Assembly (NCBI GenBank): GCA_024639825.1
Contig: JAHEGH010000020.1
Coordinates: 1 to 43,955 of the forward strand
Length of the DNA: 43,955 nucleotides
Direction: 5' to 3'
From: Gammaproteobacteria bacterium
GTDB lineage: Bacteria; Pseudomonadota; Gammaproteobacteria; Steroidobacterales; Woeseiaceae
Position numbers and translations under genes: made by a program
Part shown: positions 28,689 to 37,066 of the stretch, in pieces
How positions within the stretch are numbered: position 1 is the first letter of the stretch
How the letters are laid out: every line of letters begins with the position of its first letter
Notes under the pieces: generated by a model
What the model was told of the DNA's origin: nothing
The model's database searches: none
The model's input: the letters and a program-made list of their open reading frames with translations, nothing else

Positions 28689-28764
28689 GCTCCCTTCGTC
28701 TAGTGGTTCAGGACGCCGCCCTCTCACGGCGGTAACAGGGGTTCGAATCCCCTAGGGAGTACCA
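28689..28764 (+). tRNA. tRNA-Glu (anticodon CTC)
   Basis: The 76-base cloverleaf includes an encoded CCA. The anticodon arm is CCGCC-CTCTCAC-GGCGG with anticodon CTC, reading GAG. The T arm CAGGGGTTCGAATCCCCT and D arm TCGTCTAGTGGTTCAGGA resemble E. coli tRNA-Glu closely. The acceptor stem pairs GCTCCCT with AGGGAGT, so the first pair is G1-U72 rather than G-C, which is uncommon. The discriminator base is A73. A strong promoter precedes it and an intrinsic terminator follows after 8 bases; it appears to be a single-tRNA unit. Confidence 0.97.
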
Positions 28765-28772
28765 AACGAACA

Positions 28773-28801
28773 AAGGGCCCGCGTCATGCGGGCCCTTTTC
28801 C
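28773..28801 (+). terminator. Intrinsic terminator of tRNA-Glu
   Basis: A 10-bp stem (AAGGGCCCGC at 28773-28782 with its complement at 28788-28797), a five-base loop GTCAT and a T-rich run (TTTTCCGTTTT) directly follow the tRNA. Confidence 0.9.
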
Positions 28802-28840
28802 GTTTTGGCAACCGACCGCCAGGGCCGCGCATAGAGACCC

Positions 28841-29572
28841 TTAGCCGGGCGCAGTGAAGTACAGAAACAGATTGGCTGTTAACCTGCCGGTAGCAGGGTC
28901 TGCAGCAAGATTCCGGTCAGGCTGAATCAGTCCGGAGTGCAGGAGATTACCCGGATAGATGAGCATGCGATTCGGTCTATGCTCCACTTCGGCGATCAGC
29001 TCGAAGTGATCATCGGACTCGTTGATGTATTTTTGAGCCGGTGGCCCGTTCATTGCGATGTGTGACTTCGCGGCGGCCACATAGGCTGGAAAACGATCCA
29101 CAGAAATGCGTTCGTAACCCGTGGGGCGATGCCTGAAAAAACCGGTTCCCGCGTGGTCTCCCGAATTGAGGTAGTGCACGGTCGCAAAATACCAGGGACT
29201 GTTGTTATCGGTGTGCGGCATGCGCTGTAACATGCCGAGATCTTTGGGGCTTTGCGTTACCAAAGAAAAAAGCTGGTGTACCAGTTGGTGCTCGTGGGTA
29301 GCGGGTGTGTTGTACACCTCAGAGATCAGTGCCACCAATTGGGGCGCCAGACTCTCGCCATACTCGGCTGGCAGATTCGCTCGGATTCCAGGATAGGCAA
29401 ATTGACTGGTCGAACTGAATTTTCCATCTCGAGATGCGTACTGGATAAGTGTATCTGTCGACAGAACGGGCTCGTCAATAATAATGACGGGCGTTCTTTC
29501 ATTGCCTACGTACTGAATATCTCGACGGCAAGCGTTGTTAAATTGAGTGTCAACCATAGTTCGACTAATCAT
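28841..29572 (-). CDS. DUF6445-like putative 2-oxoglutarate/Fe(II) oxygenase
   Basis: Sequence resembles the DUF6445 group: VGNERTPVIIIDEPVLS, FAYPGIRANLP, RMPHTDN, LNSGDHAGTGFFRHRPTGYE and NRMLIYPGNLLHSG. An HxD...H...R set typical of double-stranded beta-helix oxygenases is visible: His129, Asp131, His221 and Arg239, numbered from an upstream GTG at 29599. I report the ATG at 29572; another ATG is at 29557, and none has a clear ribosome site. Relatives that I recall often sit beside flavin-dependent halogenase genes, but none is present here. Substrate unknown; hydroxylation of a peptide or small molecule is inference. Confidence 0.7.
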   Translation of the reverse strand: MISRTMVDTQFNNACRRDIQYVGNERTPVIIIDEPVLSTDTLIQYASRDGKFSSTSQFAYPGIRANLPAEYGESLAPQLVALISEVYNTPATHEHQLVHQLFSLVTQSPKDLGMLQRMPHTDNNSPWYFATVHYLNSGDHAGTGFFRHRPTGYERISVDRFPAYVAAAKSHIAMNGPPAQKYINESDDHFELIAEVEHRPNRMLIYPGNLLHSGLIQPDRNLAADPATGRLTANLFLYFTAPG

Positions 29573-29643
29573 CGCCAGGCGGGTAATCGTCGGCCCCACT
29601 ACGGAGCCGACGTTGGAATTATCCCCAAGACTTGACTCTAGTG

Positions 29644-30135
29644 TTACCTCACTCTGACCGCAATGTTGTTTCCGCTCAACGATGCACGCACCGCCAATCG
29701 CATTGCTTCGCGATTGAAGATACTGCGGTCGGTTGCCGACCCCTCGGGCATCGCCCGCAGAACGGTATCACTGACAGCATGCCAAAGCGGTCGTAACACC
29801 CCTCTACCCCGCGGCAGGCACTGCTCGATAAAGCCGCTCAGGCAGGTTTCTTCCCGAAGGTCGATACTCCCCTGCCACTCTACTTGTCCGCCAATGACTC
29901 GCACCGCCTGCACAAACGCTTTGCTGACGGTCTGCGCCGTATTGGTGCATATCACGATGCTGGGCTCGCCCATGCCCGTATGCACCAGGTCGGCACCCCT
30001 GATCCCCCAGCGTGATGCGGTCACTTCCTCGTAAACAATATCGTTCAGCACAGCGCAACCGTCGGTTGGCGGTGTCAGTTCGCGTGCCTGGGTGCCTGCG
30101 CTGACAAGCAGCAGGGCAAAGATCCATTTCGCCAT
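29644..30135 (-). CDS. Small secreted protein, unknown function
   Basis: This 163-residue protein has a clear signal peptide (MAKWIFALLLVSAGTQA-RE) and a mature domain with four cysteines (in DGCAV, VICTN, EETC, EQCLP), a pattern that suggests disulfide bonds in the periplasm. A strong AAAGGAG site precedes the ATG. I recognise no family. It is followed on the same strand after 70 bases by the DUF6445-like gene and preceded by the MAPEG gene. Cotranscription with either is possible, not shown. Confidence 0.75.
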   Translation of the reverse strand: MAKWIFALLLVSAGTQARELTPPTDGCAVLNDIVYEEVTASRWGIRGADLVHTGMGEPSIVICTNTAQTVSKAFVQAVRVIGGQVEWQGSIDLREETCLSGFIEQCLPRGRGVLRPLWHAVSDTVLRAMPEGSATDRSIFNREAMRLAVRASLSGNNIAVRVR

Positions 30136-30229
30136 CGTTCATCTCCTTTCGTTTGGGAACTACGTGGAAATGATCAACTGCATCAACGGCATCCGCCAGC
30201 TACGAATCTCGCGGAATCGCAGATTTAAG

Positions 30230-30613
30230 TCAGAGGAGTCTCATCACAGCGACGACCAGTGCCCAGATCAAAAGGATCGCCGAAGGGATAAAACTCATCG
30301 AAAACCCCGGACTCCGAGAACCGGGGTCCTTCAGGTATTCAGCACGATATATAAAGCGGCCGACGATAAATACCAGGGCCAGCCCGGCGCCCCATAGCGG
30401 ATTCGCATACTGCGCATGAATCCACAGTGCGGGTATGAAGACGACGAGTTGCTCCATCGTATTCAGGTGCACGCGATTCATCCGCTCAAACTCCTCGTGC
30501 CCCGTTGTGGCCGGCCCTTTGACACCATGCTTGACGCGCATTCCGCCAACCTGGATACCGAAAAACACGTACTGCGCCAGCACGAGAAACGTGACGATGA
30601 CAGTTGCTTCCAT
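30230..30613 (-). CDS. MAPEG-family membrane protein
   Basis: This 127-residue protein has four membrane helices and the MAPEG pattern: an N-terminal helix, RVKHGVKGPATTGHEEFERMNRVHLNTMEQLVVFIPALW (with the Glu-Arg-Asn-Asn-type segment), and RFIYRAEYLKDPGSRSPGF. The family includes glutathione-dependent membrane enzymes of eicosanoid metabolism and bacterial relatives of microsomal glutathione transferase. The bacterial substrate is unknown. The ATG has a GGGGAAGGGA site. It is divergent from the transporter at 30634, with the two starts about 20 bases apart. Confidence 0.9.
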   Translation of the reverse strand: MEATVIVTFLVLAQYVFFGIQVGGMRVKHGVKGPATTGHEEFERMNRVHLNTMEQLVVFIPALWIHAQYANPLWGAGLALVFIVGRFIYRAEYLKDPGSRSPGFSMSFIPSAILLIWALVVAVMRLL

Positions 30614-30633
30614 TCCCTTCCCCTCTTGTTGAT

Positions 30634-31974
30634 ATGATCGGCGGCATGGCGTCCAGTACTACCGACAAACCGAGCGACGGCTTTCTGGAAAGCGTCTTCG
30701 GCCTCAAGCGACACGAGTTCGTCGCTGTAGCCTGGTCGTTCGCCTATTTCTTCTGCGTTCTTTCGTCCTACTACATCATACGGCCGGTTCGCGAAGAAAT
30801 GGCTGTAGGCAGTGGCCCCAACACCATACCTTATCTGTTTATCGGCACATTTGTGACGATGCTCTTCGCGACGTCGATCTTCGGCTGGGTCGCATCACGT
30901 TATCCGCGCCGCGTGTTCCTGCCCTGGGTCTACCTGTTCTTCATATCAAACATCCTGATCTTCTGGTTCGTCTTTACGCAGGCCATTGGAGAAAACCAGG
31001 AGTACATCTGGCTTGGCCGTCTCTTCTTCGTCTGGGTCAGCGTATTCAACCTGTTCGTCGTGTCGGTGTTCTGGAGTTTCATGGCCGACATTTATACACG
31101 CGCGCAGGGGCGTCGGCTGTTCGGCCTGATTACCTCAGGCGGCAGTATCGGTGCGCTGATCGGGGGCGTTATTACGAGCGCACTGGTCACCACCATAGGT
31201 TTTCAAAATCTTCTGCCGATTTCAGCCGCCGTGTTGCTGGTCGCGGTTTTCTGTATTGGCCGACTGAAGGATTGGGTACATCACGAACACGGGGAGGATA
31301 TCGAAAAGACGGTGGAGACCGACAAGCCACTCGGCGGCAATCCGCTTGCCGGATTAACTCACCTGTTTTCGTCAAAATACTTTCTTGGCATCGCACTGAT
31401 GTCACTGGTTGCCAGCCTTCTCGGCACCGCCTTATACATGTTCCGCGCCGAACTTATCGAAGCCGCAATCCAGAGTCCGGATGAGCGCACGCAGTTCTTC
31501 TCCAACATGAATGTTGCGGCAAATGCGCTGGCGCTCATTGCGCAGATGTTCCTTGTCAAGCAGGTTGTTACGCGCTTTGGTATTGGTCGCTCCCTGTTCC
31601 TGTTTCCTCTCGCATCGATAATCGGGTTTATCATACTGGCGTTTGAACCGACGCTGATGGCCGTTGCGGTTCTGGACGTGGTCCGTCGTGGCCTCGGGTT
31701 CGGCTTCGCCAAGCCGTCGACCGACATGCTCTATTCGGTCGTAACACCCGAAGAAAAATACAAGACGAAGAACGCTATCGACACGGCCATCTACCGTGGC
31801 GGTGATGTTGTCGGAACCTGGGCGATCAAGCTGATGTCAATATTGGGGCTGGGCCTCGCAGGCATCTCATTTTTGATGGTTCCGTTCGCGGCCATCTCTG
31901 CCGTTGTTGCCCTGTGGCTTGGCCGAGACTACAAGCGCAAAGCAAAGGCTCTCAAGATGAGTGGCGTGGAGTAA
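30634..31974 (+). CDS. NTP/NDP exchange transporter-like / MFS membrane protein
   Basis: About 446 residues with 12 predicted membrane helices. The N-terminal segment SSYYIIRPVREEMAV and the repeat-like SFMADIYTRAQGRRLFGLITSGGSIGALIGG are typical of the ADP/ATP-translocase-like group that is often annotated MFS or NTP/NDP exchanger in free-living bacteria. The C-terminal half has KPSTDMLYSVVTPEEKYKTKNAIDTAIYRGGDVVGTW, also typical. The nucleotide-exchange function known from Rickettsia and Chlamydia is not established for free-living homologues. The start could be the ATG at 30634 or at 30646; neither has a strong ribosome site. It is followed closely by the aldo/keto reductase. Confidence 0.85.
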   Translation: MIGGMASSTTDKPSDGFLESVFGLKRHEFVAVAWSFAYFFCVLSSYYIIRPVREEMAVGSGPNTIPYLFIGTFVTMLFATSIFGWVASRYPRRVFLPWVYLFFISNILIFWFVFTQAIGENQEYIWLGRLFFVWVSVFNLFVVSVFWSFMADIYTRAQGRRLFGLITSGGSIGALIGGVITSALVTTIGFQNLLPISAAVLLVAVFCIGRLKDWVHHEHGEDIEKTVETDKPLGGNPLAGLTHLFSSKYFLGIALMSLVASLLGTALYMFRAELIEAAIQSPDERTQFFSNMNVAANALALIAQMFLVKQVVTRFGIGRSLFLFPLASIIGFIILAFEPTLMAVAVLDVVRRGLGFGFAKPSTDMLYSVVTPEEKYKTKNAIDTAIYRGGDVVGTWAIKLMSILGLGLAGISFLMVPFAAISAVVALWLGRDYKRKAKALKMSGVE

Positions 31975-31979
31975 GTACT

Positions 31980-32885
31980 ATGTGGAACCGCAGAAAATTC
32001 ATAGCCGCTGGCGCCGCGCTCGGCACGTTACCCGGTCTCGTACACGCCGATGAGGCACGGGGCATGCTGACCAAACCCATCCCTGCGACCGGTGAATCGC
32101 TGCCTGTCGTCGGGCTTGGCACCTACAATGTGTTTGATGTCGACAGCACCACCGAGGCGATAGCAAACAGCAAGGAAATCGTCACGCGACTAACCGGTGC
32201 CGGCGGCAGCCTTCTGGACACCTCACCAATGTATAACCGCTCGGAACGCGTGATCGGCGATGTTATTGAAGCCGGAGTAGTTCGAAGCGACGTATTCCTT
32301 GCGACGAAGGTCTGGACCGACGGACGCGACGCCGGAATTGAACAAATGAACCGCTCCGCGAAACTGATGCGCGCAGAAGTCATTGATCTTATGCAGGTCC
32401 ACAACCTCCGCGACACGGCTGTGCACATGCGGACTATTCGCGAATGGCAGGATGAAGAGCGGATCCGCTACAGCGGACTAACCCACTACACCGCCGGCGC
32501 CCACGATGCGCTTGCGCAGGAAATGGCGGAGTTCAAACCGCAGTTCATCCAGATCAACTATTCACTCGGCGAACGTGAAGCCGAAAGTCACGTGTTGCCC
32601 CTGGCAGAAGATCTCGGTATCGCAGTACTGATCAACCGCCCGTTCCAGGCAGGCCGACTGTTCAAGGCGGTCGCCGGCAAGGAACTGCCAGACTTCGCCC
32701 GTGAATTTGCCGATAGCTGGGGGCAGTTTTTTCTGAAATTCATCATCAGTCACCCTGCGGTGACCTGCGCCATCCCGGCTACCAGCAAACCACACCACAT
32801 GGCTGACAATCTCGGCGCCGGTTTCGGTACTATGCCCGACGCATCCATGCGGGAACGCATGGCCGATTACTTCTCGAGCCTTTAG
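31980..32885 (+). CDS. Tat-exported aldo/keto reductase
   Basis: This 301-residue protein begins with a twin-arginine signal (NRRKFIAAGAALGTLPGLVHA, cleavage near residue 23). The AKR barrel then follows with VVGLGTYNVF and the catalytic tetrad Asp80, Tyr85, Lys110 and His141 all present. The end has the NAD(P)-binding type ITSHPAVTCAIPATS segment. Tat export implies folding with cofactor in the cytoplasm. The ATG sits five bases after the transporter stop, with GGAG in the end of that gene as ribosome site, so they are cotranscribed. The frame stays open upstream but that part overlaps the transporter. Confidence 0.92.
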   Translation: MWNRRKFIAAGAALGTLPGLVHADEARGMLTKPIPATGESLPVVGLGTYNVFDVDSTTEAIANSKEIVTRLTGAGGSLLDTSPMYNRSERVIGDVIEAGVVRSDVFLATKVWTDGRDAGIEQMNRSAKLMRAEVIDLMQVHNLRDTAVHMRTIREWQDEERIRYSGLTHYTAGAHDALAQEMAEFKPQFIQINYSLGEREAESHVLPLAEDLGIAVLINRPFQAGRLFKAVAGKELPDFAREFADSWGQFFLKFIISHPAVTCAIPATSKPHHMADNLGAGFGTMPDASMRERMADYFSSL

Positions 32886-32888
32886 TCC

Positions 32889-33311
32889 ATGCAAAACACG
32901 GGTTTGTTGCGCCGCCTCGCGGCGATCCTCTACGACGCGCTGTTGATTGGCGCCCTGCTTTTTCTCGCCACGATTCCGTTTATCGCGATGCGCGGGGGTG
33001 AGCCCGTAGAGATTGGCGACAATACAATTTACCGCGTCGTTCTGGCTGCTGTCGTTTATGCGTTCTTTGTCGGGTTCTGGACCCGGGCTGGCCGCACGCT
33101 TGGCATGCAGTCCTGGGGCCTGCAGTTACAGGGCCCGGATGACAGCAAACCGACACTGGCCGCCGCCAGCGTGCGCTTTTTCGCCGCCCTGCTCTCGTGG
33201 GCACCTGCGGGACTGGGTTTTTTGTGGCAGCTTTGGGACAAAGACCAGCTCACCTGGCACGACCGCATCAGCGGTACGCGCATCGTTTATTACCCGAAAG
33301 AAAAGAAATAG
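32889..33311 (+). CDS. RDD-family membrane protein
   Basis: This 140-residue protein has three membrane helices with the RDD signature: RRLAAILYDALLIGALLF at the start, FWTRAGRTLGMQSWGLQL in the middle and DKDQLTWHDRISGTRIVYY at the end. RDD proteins are of mostly unknown function; some bear on ion transport. It starts three bases after the aldo/keto reductase stop and ends six bases from the lptG stop on the other strand. Confidence 0.93.
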   Translation: MQNTGLLRRLAAILYDALLIGALLFLATIPFIAMRGGEPVEIGDNTIYRVVLAAVVYAFFVGFWTRAGRTLGMQSWGLQLQGPDDSKPTLAAASVRFFAALLSWAPAGLGFLWQLWDKDQLTWHDRISGTRIVYYPKEKK

Positions 33312-33317
33312 GCCGAA

Positions 33318-34379
33318 CTAACGGATTCTGGCGAGCGCGATGGTGGTTATCGCGCACAACACCACAAAAGGCAGCCAGTTGACGATGGCCGGGTCCAGCT
33401 TAAATACCTGCCCGGAGTTGGCGAGCGTCTCGCTCGCCAGGTAGTACGTGAGTCCGACCACGACCCCAATCATCAGGCGGCCACCCGCGCCGCCACTTCG
33501 CAGCGATCCAAACACGAACGCAAGCGACAGGATCGGCATGATGAGCACAGTCAGTGTGCGCGATGCGCGATACCAGATCTCCGATTCATATTGCGAGGCA
33601 TCAAGGTTGTTACGCTTCAGGTAGTCGATATAGACCAATAGTCCGCGCGCGGAGAGGCTGAGAGGCTTGGCGAGGGAGCTGCCCAGCAACTCGGCATTAA
33701 CCTCGAACGATTCGACAGCGACTGACGATTGCACAACCTGCACACCGTCGTCGCGAAATTTCGTTTCACGCAGGTTTTCGAGGATCCAGTTGTCGTCCTC
33801 GTCGATTCCCGAATTTTCGGCCAGCGCAATCGACGCAAGCTCGTTGTCTTCATTGAATCGGAACAGGTAGATCGAACCGAATTCGAACTCGGCGTTCACA
33901 CGCTCGAGGTGCAAATACACAGAGCCGTCCTTCACCCAGGTGTCATTGCCGAGATCATCGTCTTGCTGGTAGCGCGCCTCCATCCGCATGTCACGCGCAT
34001 AGAAGTCCAGTGGTGGTCCAATGAACTCGCCAAGAAGACCCGTGAAGATCAGCAGCACGAAACCCGATATCGCGACCATCCCGGCAAGCCTGCGTACCGA
34101 ATATCCGGCGGATCGCATCACGATAATTTCACTGTTGCCCGCCAACGCGCCCAGACCCAACAAAGAACCAATTAATGCAGCAACGGGCAGCATCTCAAAA
34201 GCCAGGTTCGGCAGGCGCAGCAACGTGAACAGGATTGCTTGCGGGGTCTGATAGCCGCCTTTGATATCGTCGAGTTCCGCAATGAAGTCGAACAAGCCGG
34301 CCAACGCAAGCAGAACCAAGAGTACCAGCGCGGTGCTCGCCAGGATCGTCCGCAGCAGGTACTGACTCAGGAGATTCAT
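33318..34379 (-). CDS. lptG: LPS export permease LptG
   Basis: This 353-residue inner-membrane protein pairs with LptF and the LptB ATPase to extract LPS and pass it to LptC-LptA. It has three N-terminal helices, a periplasmic beta-jellyroll part (residues about 130-260) and three C-terminal helices. NLAFEMLPVAALIGSLLGLGALAGNSEIIVMRSAGYS is the family-typical coupling region. The ATG at 34379 overlaps the lptF stop by four bases; the frame is open for 91 more codons upstream but that part is antisense-frame sequence inside lptF. Confidence 0.96.
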   Translation of the reverse strand: MNLLSQYLLRTILASTALVLLVLLALAGLFDFIAELDDIKGGYQTPQAILFTLLRLPNLAFEMLPVAALIGSLLGLGALAGNSEIIVMRSAGYSVRRLAGMVAISGFVLLIFTGLLGEFIGPPLDFYARDMRMEARYQQDDDLGNDTWVKDGSVYLHLERVNAEFEFGSIYLFRFNEDNELASIALAENSGIDEDDNWILENLRETKFRDDGVQVVQSSVAVESFEVNAELLGSSLAKPLSLSARGLLVYIDYLKRNNLDASQYESEIWYRASRTLTVLIMPILSLAFVFGSLRSGGAGGRLMIGVVVGLTYYLASETLANSGQVFKLDPAIVNWLPFVVLCAITTIALARIR

Positions 34380-35458
34380 CGCAGAATTCTCCGGTGCCAG
34401 CCGTTCTGTAATGCCAGCAGCACCAAGGTGAACAGCACGACACCGCCGTGTACCCACCACAACCCGAGTGCCGGCGAGATCGTCGCTTCCTCCGTCCAGG
34501 CTTTCGAGGCACTGAGCAGATTGAAATAAATGATAAACACGAGCAGCCCGATCGCGATGCGTCCGTATCGACCCTCGCGCGGCCGACTGCGCGCCAACGG
34601 CACGGCCAGCAGCGCCAGGAGTATGGTCGAGATCGGCACACTCAGGCGCCATTGCCGCTCGGCGATGTGCTGGAGCTCATTCGATTCCCATAATTGTGCA
34701 AACGACATCGCTCGCGGCCGCGGATTCCGCGGCTGCAGGCTAGGCAATCGATACGGAATCCCGTGTTCAAGGAACTCGACAACACGAAAAGCGGCTGTAC
34801 CCGGCACGCCCTCATAGCGACGCCCCTCATGCAACACCAACATCCGGGTGTCCGGGTCGTCGGAGTCAACCTGCTCACCGCGTTTGGCTACAACGACCTC
34901 GACCCTGTTCCCATCAACCTGCCGCTCCAGGAACACGTTTTCCATGTAGCCTTCAGGGGAGATGCTTTCTCCGTAGACAACGGCCCTTTCCGGCCCGACG
35001 ACGGTGAAGCGCCCTGGCTCGATGCTGGCCAGGTCCGCTTCGCGGCGCGCCTCGGCACTAATTAGCTCGATCTTGGTCAGCGCCATCGGCGTGCCCTCAA
35101 TCGACAACCATGCGACGCCAAGCGCCAGCGGCAACAGCAGCCACATCAGTGGCCGATAGATGCCCGACGGGCCCACACGGCAGGCCATCATCGCCGGCAT
35201 TTCAGAATCGCGATACAGGCGCCCAAGGGCCAGCATCACCGCAAGAAACAGCCCGATCGGTACCAGCACGGTCAGGTACTGCGCCGCGGACAGCCCGATC
35301 ACATCAAACGCGGCGTTCTTCGGCAATTTGCCTTTCGCCACGTCACCAAGGACCCGGGCAAACTGGTTGGTCAGGAGGATCATGAGCAAGATCATCGTGA
35401 CCCCGAGCCAGGTCAGGGCGATTTCGCGAAAAATATAGCGGTCGAGGATGCGCTTCAC
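34376..35458 (-). CDS. lptF: LPS export permease LptF
   Basis: This 360-residue partner of LptG has the same 3+3 helix plan around a jellyroll (LDRYIFREIALTWLGVTMILL at the start; YRDSEMPAMMACRVGPSGIYRPL as coupling helix; HIAERQWRLSVPISTILLALLAVPLARSRPREGRY before the last helices). The start is GTG. It is divergent from pepA across a 100-base gap that must hold both promoters. This lptFG/pepA arrangement is also seen in E. coli. Confidence 0.96.
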   Translation of the reverse strand: MKRILDRYIFREIALTWLGVTMILLMILLTNQFARVLGDVAKGKLPKNAAFDVIGLSAAQYLTVLVPIGLFLAVMLALGRLYRDSEMPAMMACRVGPSGIYRPLMWLLLPLALGVAWLSIEGTPMALTKIELISAEARREADLASIEPGRFTVVGPERAVVYGESISPEGYMENVFLERQVDGNRVEVVVAKRGEQVDSDDPDTRMLVLHEGRRYEGVPGTAAFRVVEFLEHGIPYRLPSLQPRNPRPRAMSFAQLWESNELQHIAERQWRLSVPISTILLALLAVPLARSRPREGRYGRIAIGLLVFIIYFNLLSASKAWTEEATISPALGLWWVHGGVVLFTLVLLALQNGWHRRILR

Positions 35459-35558
35459 AGGAAAGATGTTGGCGTAGCTGCGTTAGCCCGAAACGGTTAG
35501 ACTACCCGATTGTTTTGTCCGTGACAGCCCTGAAAAACAATAAGGTAGCGAAGGATTT

Positions 35559-37055
35559 ATGGAATATTTCACGACTACGAGTAAAGCCTCGAGACGAGCA
35601 GCAGATTGCATCATCGTCGGCATCTACGCACGTAACAAGCTGAGCACCGGCGCAGCGGACATCGATTCGGCGAGCAAAGGACATCTGACCGCCCTCATGA
35701 AGTCCGGAGACCTCTCCAGCGCCCCGGGTCGCTGTAAGATCCTCACCGCAGTGCCTGGCGTCCGGAGCAAACGCATCGCGGTTGTCGGACTCGGCAAAAC
35801 GAGCAAACTCGACGGCACCGTCTTTAAAAAAGCTGTTGCCGCCGCGATCCACGCGCTCGATGGCAGCAAGACCCGGCAAGTTCTGAACACGCTGACGTTG
35901 GAAGCCGTCAGTGGCTGTGACCCCTATTACCTCGCCCGGCACTCTGTCGAAACCATGGGTGACACCCTTTACCGCTTCACCGAGATGAAAAGTGGGCGCA
36001 AGAAGAAGCCCATGCCACTCAGCCGCTACGGACATTCCATCGCCAAGCGCGGGGACGCTGCCAAAGCAGCACGCGGCGCGGAACATGGTGACGCAATCGC
36101 GGATGGCGTGCGGCTTGCCAAGGACCTCGGCAACCTGCCAGCAAATGTCTGTACCCCAAGTTATCTCGCCCGCGTTGCGAAGAAGATGGCGACCGGAAAC
36201 GGCAAGTTGACGACCAAAATTCTGAACGAGGCAGAAATGAAACGGCTCGGTATGGGGTCCCTGCTGTCGGTTACCGCCGGCACGGCTGAACCAGCCAAGC
36301 TCATCGTCATGCAATACAAGGGCGCGGGCAGCGATAAACCGGTCGTACTCGTCGGCAAGGGCGTTACTTTCGATACGGGCGGCATTTCGCTGAAGCCAGG
36401 CCCCGCCATGGACGAAATGAAATACGACATGTGTGGCGCTGCGGGCGTGATCGGCACGATGGCTGCCATCGCAAAGATGAAACTCCCGATCAACGTCAAT
36501 GTAGTCGTGCCGGCCGTCGAGAACATGCCAGGCAGCACCGCAACCAAACCGGGCGATATCGTCAAGAGCATGTCGGGCCAGACCATCGAAGTCCTGAATA
36601 CGGACGCCGAAGGTCGCCTCATCCTGTGCGATGCGCTGACGTACTCACGGCGCTTCAAACCTGCCGCCATCATTGACGTCGCCACGTTGACCGGCGCCTG
36701 CGTTATTGCGCTCGGTGCACACCGCACGGCGATCATGAGCAACAGCGACAAGTTGCGCGAAGAAATTTTCGCGGCGGGCGATGCCGCTGAAGATCGCGGC
36801 TGGCCGATGCCCCTGGGTGATGAATACAGCGCCCAGCTAAAGAGTAACTTTGCGGATATGGCCAATATCGGTGGCCCAGGTGGCGGGGCCGTGACGGCTG
36901 GCTGTTTCCTCGGCAAGTTCACGGACGGCATGGACTGGGCACACCTCGATATCGCTGGTACAGCCTGGAAGAGCGGCGCGAAAAAAGGCGGTTCCGGCCG
37001 ACCAGTGCCCATGCTGTCGCAGGTGCTGCTCGCGCGCTGCGGCGCGCTGCCCTGA
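35559..37055 (+). CDS. pepA: Leucyl aminopeptidase (M17)
   Basis: This 498-residue dimanganese/zinc aminopeptidase removes N-terminal residues from peptides. The C-terminal catalytic domain has VGKGVTFDTGGISLKP (metal Lys and Asp, near residue 265) and the M17 signature NTDAEGRLILCDAL (near 346), followed by VDVATLTGA-like IDVATLTGACVIALG. An N-terminal macro-like domain precedes it. In E. coli PepA is also a DNA-binding repressor and Xer cofactor; whether that applies here is unknown. AAGGA precedes the ATG. holC follows after 11 bases. Confidence 0.97.
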   Translation: MEYFTTTSKASRRAADCIIVGIYARNKLSTGAADIDSASKGHLTALMKSGDLSSAPGRCKILTAVPGVRSKRIAVVGLGKTSKLDGTVFKKAVAAAIHALDGSKTRQVLNTLTLEAVSGCDPYYLARHSVETMGDTLYRFTEMKSGRKKKPMPLSRYGHSIAKRGDAAKAARGAEHGDAIADGVRLAKDLGNLPANVCTPSYLARVAKKMATGNGKLTTKILNEAEMKRLGMGSLLSVTAGTAEPAKLIVMQYKGAGSDKPVVLVGKGVTFDTGGISLKPGPAMDEMKYDMCGAAGVIGTMAAIAKMKLPINVNVVVPAVENMPGSTATKPGDIVKSMSGQTIEVLNTDAEGRLILCDALTYSRRFKPAAIIDVATLTGACVIALGAHRTAIMSNSDKLREEIFAAGDAAEDRGWPMPLGDEYSAQLKSNFADMANIGGPGGGAVTAGCFLGKFTDGMDWAHLDIAGTAWKSGAKKGGSGRPVPMLSQVLLARCGALP

Positions 37056-37066
37056 CCGGCAACACC

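Noticed and set aside
28539-28727. N-terminal extension of PcnB through the tRNA region
   Set aside because: It overlaps the tRNA promoter and tRNA on the opposite strand and has no family similarity.
35502-36314. A 270-codon minus-strand open frame over the pepA start
   Set aside because: Low-complexity shadow translation of pepA with no recognisable domain.
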